Assembly: GCF_014650555.1 (NCBI RefSeq)
Contig: NZ_BMVE01000011.1
Span: 186,001 to 250,000 of the forward strand
DNA: 64,000 bases
Source: Streptomyces goshikiensis
Lineage (GTDB): Bacteria; Actinomycetota; Actinomycetes; Streptomycetales; Streptomycetaceae
Direction of reading: 5' to 3'
The notes beneath the pieces were generated by a model that worked only from the letters and a program-made list of their open reading frames with translations, ran no database searches and was not told the origin of the DNA. The position numbers were made by a program, and so were the translations under genes. Shown in pieces: positions 57,956-64,000 of this stretch (position 1 is its first letter; each line of letters begins with the position of its first letter).

Positions 57956-59770
57956 TTACTTGACGACGGTGATGCGGTCCGCCGCCGGCGGGGCGATCGG
58001 GGACGCCTCGGTGGACTTCGCCAGGTAGGCGTTGAAGGCCTCCAGGTCGGGCACGCCGACCAGCTTGTTCTTGTGGTCCTTCAGTACGGTGAAGCCGTCA
58101 CCGCCGCCCGCGAGGAACTCGTTCATCGCGACCCGGTAGGTCTTGGCGGGGTCGATCGCCGCGCCGTTCAGCTTCACCGAGTCCACGACGATGCGGTCCG
58201 CGCCCGTCTTCGTCATGTCCAGGGTGTAGGTGAAGCCCTTCGAGACCTGGAGGATCTTCGGGTTCGGGCCGTTGACCGTGCCGCTGACCTGCTGCTGGAG
58301 CGCGGTGATCAGCTGGGCGCCGGTCAGGTCCACGATGTTCATCAGGTTGTTGAACGGCTGGACCGTGTAGGACTCGCCGTACGTCACGACGCCGTCGCCC
58401 TCGGCGCCCGCGGCCTTGTAGGCCAGGTCGGCGCGGATGCCGCCCGGGTTCATGATGGCCAGCTGGGCACCGCCCTTGGCGGCCGGGGCCGTGGCCTCCA
58501 GCTGGGCGTCGGCGATCAGGTCGCCGAGCGGCTTCTCGGGAGCCTCGGAGCCGCGGCCCGCGATGTCCGCCGAGATGAAGCCCATCGGGCGGCTGGCGAC
58601 CGGGGCGGCCAGCGCGTTCCAGCGGGTGATCAGCTCGGTCATGTCGGGCGCCTTGGGCAGGTCCCGGCTGACGATCTTGTTGACCGGCTTCGGCGCCACG
58701 GCCGCCGTACGGACGATGTCCTTGGTCTGGCGGTCGTACGTCAGCGTGGTGTCCGTGAACAGGCGGCCGTACGAGGCGGCCGAGGTCACCATGCGCGGGT
58801 TGCCCGCCGGGTCCGGGATGTTGCAGGCGTACGCCTGGTGGGTGTGGCCGGTCACCAGCGCGTCGACCTTCGGGTCCACGTTCTTGGCGATGTCCACGAT
58901 CGCGCCCGAGACGCCGGCGCCGGCGCCCGGGACGTCACAGTCGTAGTTGTAGGCGCCGCTCGCGGGCAGGCCGCCCTCGTGGATGAGCGCGACGATCGAC
59001 TTGACGCCCTGCTTGTTCAGCTCCGCGGCGTACTTGTTGATCGTCTCGACCTCGTCGCCGAACTTCAGGCCCTTGACTCCGTCGGCGGTGACGACGTCCG
59101 GCGTGCCCTCCAGGGTGACGCCGATGAAGCCGATCTTCACGTCCCCCTTCTGCCAGATGAAGGTCGGGTTCAGCATCGGACGCTTGGTCTTCTCGTCCGT
59201 GACGTTCGCGGCGAGGTACTTGAACTCGGCGCCCGTGTACTCCTTGCCGGACTCGAAGCAGCCGTCGACCGGGTGGCAGCCGCCGTACGCCATGCGGCGC
59301 AGCTCGGCCTTGCCCTCGTCGAACTCGTGGTTGCCGACGCTGGTGACGTCCAGCTTCAGCTTGTTGAGCGCCTCGACGGTCGGCTCGTCGTGGAAGAGAC
59401 CGGACAGCATCGGGCTGCCGCCGATCATGTCGCCGGCCGCGGCGGTGACGGAGTACTCGTGGCCCTTGCGGGCCTCGCGCAGGCCGGTCGCGAGGTACTC
59501 GACACCGCCCGCGGGTATGGCCTTGGTGGTGCCGTCCGCCTGACGTTCCGTCACGGTGCCCGAGGAGCCCTGCGGGGCCTCCAGGGTGCCGTGGAAGTCG
59601 TTGAACGACAGGAGTTGCACATCGACGGTCCGGCTCTTGGCGGCACCGCCACCACTCGCGGCCCCGGCCGGCAGTGCGGCGGCGACCATCGCCCCGGCCC
59701 CGGCCGTGACGGCGAGGGCGGCGAGGGTCAACCGGCGGGCTCGGCGGTTCCGTTGTGGCGTCGCTGACAT
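57956..59770 (-). CDS. Secreted bifunctional metallophosphatase/5'-nucleotidase
   Basis: A 604-residue UshA-like enzyme. Signal peptide (residues 1-38), metallophosphoesterase domain with FNDFHGT, VGNHEFDEG and VTGHTHQAYACN, then the C-terminal substrate domain (NPGGIRADL, GESYTVQPFNN, MNEFLAGGGDGF). It hydrolyses extracellular nucleotides to nucleosides and phosphate. AAGGGG lies before the ATG. With ppk and phoRPU in the same window it suggests a phosphate scavenging role, but no PHO box was found directly upstream. Confidence 0.92.
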   Translation of the reverse strand: MSATPQRNRRARRLTLAALAVTAGAGAMVAAALPAGAASGGGAAKSRTVDVQLLSFNDFHGTLEAPQGSSGTVTERQADGTTKAIPAGGVEYLATGLREARKGHEYSVTAAAGDMIGGSPMLSGLFHDEPTVEALNKLKLDVTSVGNHEFDEGKAELRRMAYGGCHPVDGCFESGKEYTGAEFKYLAANVTDEKTKRPMLNPTFIWQKGDVKIGFIGVTLEGTPDVVTADGVKGLKFGDEVETINKYAAELNKQGVKSIVALIHEGGLPASGAYNYDCDVPGAGAGVSGAIVDIAKNVDPKVDALVTGHTHQAYACNIPDPAGNPRMVTSAASYGRLFTDTTLTYDRQTKDIVRTAAVAPKPVNKIVSRDLPKAPDMTELITRWNALAAPVASRPMGFISADIAGRGSEAPEKPLGDLIADAQLEATAPAAKGGAQLAIMNPGGIRADLAYKAAGAEGDGVVTYGESYTVQPFNNLMNIVDLTGAQLITALQQQVSGTVNGPNPKILQVSKGFTYTLDMTKTGADRIVVDSVKLNGAAIDPAKTYRVAMNEFLAGGGDGFTVLKDHKNKLVGVPDLEAFNAYLAKSTEASPIAPPAADRITVVK

Positions 59771-59966
59771 TTAGTCCCCTTATGTGACAGCGGTAAAACA
59801 TGGAGGTCCGCCGCAGCCTATGGTCAACGCGCGTAGCACGACAGGGATACCGGGTATCGAGCTGGTTACATGCACAAGTCGGTTCCCCGCCAAACAGTTC
59901 GGATCCGGACGGATCCGCCCCAGGGGCAACACTCCCGCGCCCCCGTCACGGTCGTACGCTCGTGGC

Positions 59967-60896
59967 ATGACTGACGCAGCAGCGGCCCCCGAGCCGGGAC
60001 GGCAGATTGTGACCCTCGACGAGCTGACGGAGGAACAGGCCGCGGCCGTACTGACCCTGATCGAGGAGGCGGCCCGTACGGACGGCACCACCGCCGTGTC
60101 CGAACAGGGCCGGCTCCAGCTGCGCGGCGGACCGCGCGAGGGGATCCGGCACCTCCTGCTCACCGACGGGGGCCGGCTCTGCGGATACGGGCAGCTGGAG
60201 GACACCGACCCGGTGGAGGCGCCCGCCGCCGAGCTCGTCATCCACCCGGCGCTGCGCGGGCGCGGCCACGGCCGGGCGCTCGGCCAGGCGCTGCTCGCCG
60301 CCTCCGGCAAGCGGATCCGGGTGTGGGCGCACGGCGGCAAGTCCGCCGCCCGCCACCTCGCCCAGGTGCTCGGGCTGACCCTCTTCCGCGAGCTGCGCCA
60401 GCTGCGCCGCCCGCTGGGCGCGCAGGCGGCCCCGCTGCCCGATCCGGCGCTCCCGGCCGGCGTGAGCGTCCGCACCTTCGTGCCCGGCGCCGACGACGCG
60501 GCCTGGCTCGCGGCGAACGCGGCCGCCTTCGCCCACCACCCCGAGCAGGGCGCGCTGACGCAGCGGGACCTCGACGACCGGATCTCCCAGCCCTGGTTCG
60601 ACCCCAAGGGCTTTTTCCTCGCGGAGCGCGACGGGGAGCTCGTCGGCTTCCACTGGACGAAGATCCACTCGGCGGAGCGGCTCGGCGAGGTCTACGTGGT
60701 GGGCGTCCGGCCCGGCGCCCAGGGCGGCGGCCTCGGCAAGGCCCTCACCGCGATCGGCCTCCGGCACCTCGAAGCGGCCGGCATGCCGACGGCGATGCTG
60801 TACGTGGACGCCGACAACCCGGCCGCGCTCGCGGTCTACGAGGGCCTCGGCTTCACCACCCACGAGGTCGACCTCATGTACCGCACCGAAAGCTGA
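59967..60896 (+). CDS. mshD: Mycothiol synthase MshD
   Basis: A 309-residue protein made of two tandem GNAT domains. Domain 1 has HPALRGRGHGRALGQALL; domain 2 carries the active acetyl-CoA site VYVVGVRPGAQGGGLGKALT and DNPAALAVYEGLGF. It acetylates Cys-GlcN-Ins in the last step of mycothiol synthesis. TACGCT (59955-59960) six bases before the ATG indicates a leaderless start. Together with mshA this window holds the first and last enzymes of the pathway. Confidence 0.93.
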   Translation: MTDAAAAPEPGRQIVTLDELTEEQAAAVLTLIEEAARTDGTTAVSEQGRLQLRGGPREGIRHLLLTDGGRLCGYGQLEDTDPVEAPAAELVIHPALRGRGHGRALGQALLAASGKRIRVWAHGGKSAARHLAQVLGLTLFRELRQLRRPLGAQAAPLPDPALPAGVSVRTFVPGADDAAWLAANAAAFAHHPEQGALTQRDLDDRISQPWFDPKGFFLAERDGELVGFHWTKIHSAERLGEVYVVGVRPGAQGGGLGKALTAIGLRHLEAAGMPTAMLYVDADNPAALAVYEGLGFTTHEVDLMYRTES

Positions 60897-60913
60897 CCCG
60901 CCCCGGCACCTCC

Positions 60914-60951
60914 GGGCTGGATTCCGTCCGGAACCGGACTGAATCCAGCCC
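60914..60951 (+). terminator. Terminator after mshD
   Basis: Stem GGGCTGGATTC/GAATCCAGCCC plus GTCCG/CGGAC with one mismatch and a GAAC loop, 18 bases past the stop. Confidence 0.8.
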
Positions 60952-61071
60952 GGCCCGGGCCCCGGCGGGTACCGGCCGGGCCCCCGGGGACCCATTTGGG
61001 GGCATCGGGGGCACGGGAGCCGCGCGCACTGCGCATTTCGTGCGCCACCCGGACCCTGGAAGCCACACACC

Positions 61072-61093
61072 ATTAACCGGGCATTCAGACGGC
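61072..61093 (+). promoter_or_regulatory. PHO-box-like direct repeat upstream of ppk
   Basis: Two adjacent 11-base units, ATTAACCGGGC and ATTCAGACGGC, resemble the PhoP binding unit GTTCACCCGGC. ppk is a known PhoP target in S. lividans and S. coelicolor. The match is partial (first unit weaker), so this is an inference. Confidence 0.45.
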
Positions 61094-61185
61094 CTTGCGA
61101 CTCTCCCCCCATGCACCCCCGACTCCGCCTGACGGCCGACACTTCCGACGCGCCTGTCCTGCCGCGCGCGCGGAAGAATGGAGTC

Positions 61186-63450
61186 ATGAGCCACAAGTCC
61201 AGCGCCGGCCCCACCGAGGTCCCCGCGCAGCACCCGTCTCACACGTCGGCCGCGGCCTCCGCGTCGCCCTCGGCCCCCGCCACCGCGCGCATCGGATCCA
61301 TAGCCGCGCACCGGCCCCACGCCGATCTCGATCCCGACCTCGACGCCGATCTGGACGCCTACGAGGACAAGGGCGACGGCGAACTGCCCCCCGGCCGGTT
61401 CCTCGACCGCGAACGCAGCTGGCTCGCCTTCAACGAACGCGTCCTGGAGCTCGCCGAGGACCCGACGACCCCGCTGCTGGAGCGCGCCAACTTCCTGGCC
61501 ATCTTCGCGAGCAACCTCGACGAGTTCTTCATGGTCCGCGTGGCCGGCCTCAAGCGCCGCATCGCGACCGGCGTCGCCACCCGCTCCGCCTCGGGCCTCC
61601 AGCCCCGCGAGGTGCTGGACCTGATCTGGACCCGCTCCCGCGAGCTCATGGCCCGGCACGCCGCCTGCTACCAGCAGGACATCGCCCCGCAGCTCGCCGA
61701 GGAGGGCATCCACCTCATCCGGTGGCCCGACCTCACCGAGAAGGAGCAGGCCCGCCTCTTCACGCTGTTCCGGAACCAGATCTTCCCGGTGCTGACCCCG
61801 CTGGCCGTGGACCCCGCGCACCCCTTCCCGTACATCTCGGGGCTGTCGCTCAACCTGGCCGTCGTCGTCCGCAACCCGGTCAGCGGCCACCGCCACTTCG
61901 CCCGGGTCAAGGTCCCACCGCTCCTCTCCCGCTTCCTGGAGGCCTCCCCGCAGCGCTACGTCCCGCTGGAGGACGTCATCGCCGCGCACCTGGAGGAGCT
62001 CTTCCCCGGCATGGAGGTGCTCGCGCACCACATGTTCCGCGTGACCCGCAACGAAGACCTCGAAGTGGAGGAGGACGACGCCGAGAACCTGCTCCAGGCC
62101 CTGGAGAAGGAGCTCATGCGGCGCCGCTTCGGCCCGCCGGTGCGCCTGGAGGTCGAGGAGTCCATCGATCCCGGCGTACTGGACCTCCTCGTGCAGGAGC
62201 TGAAGGTGTCCGCCGCCGAGGTGTACCCGCTGCCCGGCCCGCTGGACCTGACGGCCCTCTTCGGGATCTCCTCGCTGGACCGGCCCGAGCTGAAGTACCC
62301 GAAGTTCGTCGCCGGCACGCACCGCGACCTCGCCGAGGTGGAGTCCGCCTCCGCGCCCGACATCTTCGCCGCGCTGCGCGAGCGCGACGTCCTGCTGCAC
62401 CACCCGTACGACTCCTTCTCCACCTCGGTGCAGGCCTTCCTGGAGCAGGCCGCCGCCGACCCGGACGTCCTCGCGATCAAGCAGACGCTGTACCGGACCT
62501 CCGGCGACTCCCCGATAGTCGACGCCCTGATCGACGCCGCCGAATCCGGCAAGCAGGTCCTCGTCCTCGTCGAGATCAAGGCCCGCTTCGACGAGCAGGC
62601 CAACATCAAGTGGGCCCGCAAGCTGGAGGAGTCCGGCTGCCACGTCGTCTACGGCCTGGTGGGCCTCAAGACGCACTGCAAGCTGTCGCTCGTCGTCCGC
62701 CAGGAGGGCGACACGCTGCGCCGCTACTCGCACGTGGGCACCGGCAACTATCACCCCAAGACCGCCCGCCTGTACGAGGACCTCGGCCTGCTCACCGCCG
62801 ACCCGCAGGTCGGCGCGGACCTCTCCGACCTGTTCAACCGGCTGTCCGGCTACTCGCGCCGCGAGACCTACCGCCGGCTGATCGTCGCCCCGCGCTCGCT
62901 GCGGGACGGGCTGATCGCGCGGATCGACAAGGAGGCCGACCACCACCGGGCCGGCCGCCCCGCGTACGTACGGCTGAAGATGAACTCGATCGTCGACGAG
63001 GCCCTGATCGACTCCCTCTACCGGGCCTCCCAGGCGGGGGTCCCCGTCGACATCTGGGTCCGCGGCATCTGCGCCGTGCGCCCCGGGGTCCCCGGCCTGT
63101 CGGAGAACGTCAGGGTCCGTTCGATCCTCGGCCGCTTCCTGGAACACTCCCGGGTCTTCGCCTTCGGCAACGGCGGCGAACCCGAGGTGTGGATCGGCAG
63201 CGCCGACATGATGCACCGCAACCTCGACCGCCGCATCGAGGCGCTGGTCAGGGTCGCGGACCCGGCCCACCGGGCGGCACTGGACCGGTTGCTGGAGACG
63301 GGCATGTCCGACGCGACCGCCTCCTGGCACCTCGGCCCGGACGGCGAGTGGACCCGGCACAGCACCGATGCCGAGGGCCAGCCGCTGCGGCACGTACAGG
63401 AGATGCTCATAGACGCGCGGAGGCGCCGGCGTGGCTCAGCCAAACCATGA
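61186..63450 (+). CDS. ppk: Polyphosphate kinase Ppk1
   Basis: A 754-residue polyphosphate kinase. N-terminal domain with RFLDRERSWLAFNERVLELA, head domain, and two PLD-like catalytic domains with the autophosphorylated-histidine region (VYGLVGLKTHCKLSLVV) and the second histidine (YSHVGTGNYHPKTARLYEDLG). It makes and consumes polyphosphate. The first 70 residues are a low-complexity Ser/Ala/Pro and acidic region. ATG 61186 is preferred to the upstream ATG 61111 from homologues, which begin shortly before SIAAHRP. It overlaps the CHAD gene by 20 bases. Confidence 0.94.
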   Translation: MSHKSSAGPTEVPAQHPSHTSAAASASPSAPATARIGSIAAHRPHADLDPDLDADLDAYEDKGDGELPPGRFLDRERSWLAFNERVLELAEDPTTPLLERANFLAIFASNLDEFFMVRVAGLKRRIATGVATRSASGLQPREVLDLIWTRSRELMARHAACYQQDIAPQLAEEGIHLIRWPDLTEKEQARLFTLFRNQIFPVLTPLAVDPAHPFPYISGLSLNLAVVVRNPVSGHRHFARVKVPPLLSRFLEASPQRYVPLEDVIAAHLEELFPGMEVLAHHMFRVTRNEDLEVEEDDAENLLQALEKELMRRRFGPPVRLEVEESIDPGVLDLLVQELKVSAAEVYPLPGPLDLTALFGISSLDRPELKYPKFVAGTHRDLAEVESASAPDIFAALRERDVLLHHPYDSFSTSVQAFLEQAAADPDVLAIKQTLYRTSGDSPIVDALIDAAESGKQVLVLVEIKARFDEQANIKWARKLEESGCHVVYGLVGLKTHCKLSLVVRQEGDTLRRYSHVGTGNYHPKTARLYEDLGLLTADPQVGADLSDLFNRLSGYSRRETYRRLIVAPRSLRDGLIARIDKEADHHRAGRPAYVRLKMNSIVDEALIDSLYRASQAGVPVDIWVRGICAVRPGVPGLSENVRVRSILGRFLEHSRVFAFGNGGEPEVWIGSADMMHRNLDRRIEALVRVADPAHRAALDRLLETGMSDATASWHLGPDGEWTRHSTDAEGQPLRHVQEMLIDARRRRRGSAKP

Positions 63451-64000
63451 CCTGACGGCAGGTACCGCAGGCGATGTGCTGGGCGCGTACCTGCGCGCCC
63501 AGGCCACCGCGTTCCTGCGGGCGCTGCGCCTGCACGACGAGAGCGGGGCCCACGGCTCCGACTCGGCGGAGGGCACCGAGGCGGCGCGCGGCCTGCGGGG
63601 GGCCGCGCGCCGGATCTCGGGCTCGCTGTCCACGTTCCGGGTGGTGACCGACTCCGCCTGGGCCGACGGGCTGCGCACCGAGCTGGTGTGGCTGTCCTCG
63701 ACCCTGGCCGACGAGCACGCCCACGGGGCCCGGCTACAGCGCCTGATGGAGGCGCTGCACCGGCTCTCCGGCACCCCCGAACTGCCGTCCCCGCGGGGCT
63801 CGGCGGGGGCGCTGACGGTGGGCTCGGCGCGGGCGGGCGCCCTGCTGGAGCGCCAGCTCACCCTGGCCCGTACGAGGGCCCACTCGGCGACCCTCCAGGC
63901 GCTCGGCTCCTCCCGCTTCCACGCCGTCGCGGACGCGGTGGCGGTGCTGGCCTCGGAGGTCCCGCTCGACGCGGTCGCGGCGCGCGGGCGGGTGGACGAG
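63431..64000 (+). CDS. CHAD domain protein (partial, runs off the window)
   Basis: At least 190 residues from GTG 63431 with no stop before the window end. The start (MAQPNHDLTAGTAGDVLGAY) and the helical, histidine/arginine-rich pattern with AARGLRGAARRISGSLSTFRVV and RLQRLMEALHRLSG fit a CHAD domain, a helical bundle that binds polyphosphate. It overlaps the end of ppk by 20 bases, so the two are co-translated. Ppk and a polyphosphate-binding partner together suggest a polyphosphate-granule unit. Confidence 0.82.
   Translation, partial: MAQPNHDLTAGTAGDVLGAYLRAQATAFLRALRLHDESGAHGSDSAEGTEAARGLRGAARRISGSLSTFRVVTDSAWADGLRTELVWLSSTLADEHAHGARLQRLMEALHRLSGTPELPSPRGSAGALTVGSARAGALLERQLTLARTRAHSATLQALGSSRFHAVADAVAVLASEVPLDAVAARGRVDE

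Noticed and set aside
61095..63455. Second long frame overlapping ppk on the same strand
   Set aside because: It is the +1 shadow of ppk; the translation is arginine/proline-rich with no motifs, while ppk shows full family signatures.

Overview
This window is high-GC, densely coded actinobacterial DNA and almost certainly comes from a Streptomyces chromosome core. The evidence is the very high third-position GC, GTG/TTG starts, leaderless genes with a -10 hexamer 6 to 8 bases before the start, and marker genes msiK, mshA, mshD, nur, glnR, rsiG and phoRP. Their order (hbpS/senSR, msiK, rlmB-cysS-ispFD-carD, phoPR/phoU, gpmA, mshA, nur, glnR, mshD, ppk) is the order I remember from the S. coelicolor SCO42xx to SCO41xx region. 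I see no prophage, insertion sequence, CRISPR array or large biosynthetic cluster.

Layout. 0-10 kb: a TerD protein, a truncated acetyltransferase, an M1 peptidase lipoprotein, the haem/redox-sensing HbpS-SenS-SenR system, a pentapeptide-repeat protein divergent from a quinone reductase with a perfect SoxR box between them, an FAD oxidoreductase and tRNA-Thr. 9.5-18.6 kb: the multi-sugar ABC ATPase MsiK, a sugar nucleotidyltransferase, a DoxX protein, then the minus-strand block rlmB, cysS, ispF, ispD, carD. 19-25 kb: a lipoprotein, the phosphate regulators phoP-phoR divergent from phoU with PHO-box-like repeats between, a tiny cysteine-rich peptide gene, an atypical tRNA-Trp, a VOC protein, gpmA and an MFS exporter. 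26-33 kb: mshA (mycothiol), an NlpC/P60 hydrolase, a PP2C response regulator and small envelope proteins. 33-39 kb: an XRE repressor with its operator, a rifampicin monooxygenase homologue behind a rifamycin-associated element (RAE), a PrmC-like methyltransferase coupled to an ECF41-type sigma factor, an Eis-type acetyltransferase and the c-di-GMP-dependent anti-sigma factor RsiG. 39-49 kb: dtd, ygfZ, nur, nitrobindin, a 33-residue membrane peptide, three coupled and apparently paralogous membrane-anchored proteins, and a rhodanese/DUF1416 operon behind a cysteine-containing leader peptide. 49-64 kb: moaD-like, glnR, lacI-type, htrA with an MprAB-like two-component pair, a PI-PLC, a TetR/hydrolase pair with a palindromic operator, a 5'-nucleotidase, mshD, ppk and the start of a CHAD protein running off the end.

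How it fits together. The region is rich in regulation of phosphate (phoRPU, ppk, CHAD, 5'-nucleotidase), nitrogen (glnR), nickel (nur), redox and haem (senSR, SoxR box, mshA/mshD, rhodanese), development (rsiG) and antibiotic exposure (RAE-rox, eis). Many genes look leaderless. Nearly every transcription unit ends in a long GC-rich hairpin, several placed so that they could serve both strands.

The best leads for something undescribed are the three-paralogue membrane operon at 42.4-44.9 kb, the cysteine-rich mini-gene beside phoU, the orphan intrinsic terminator ahead of glnR, and the atypical tRNA-Trp. The SoxR box, RAE and RsiG motifs are strong matches to described regulatory systems.
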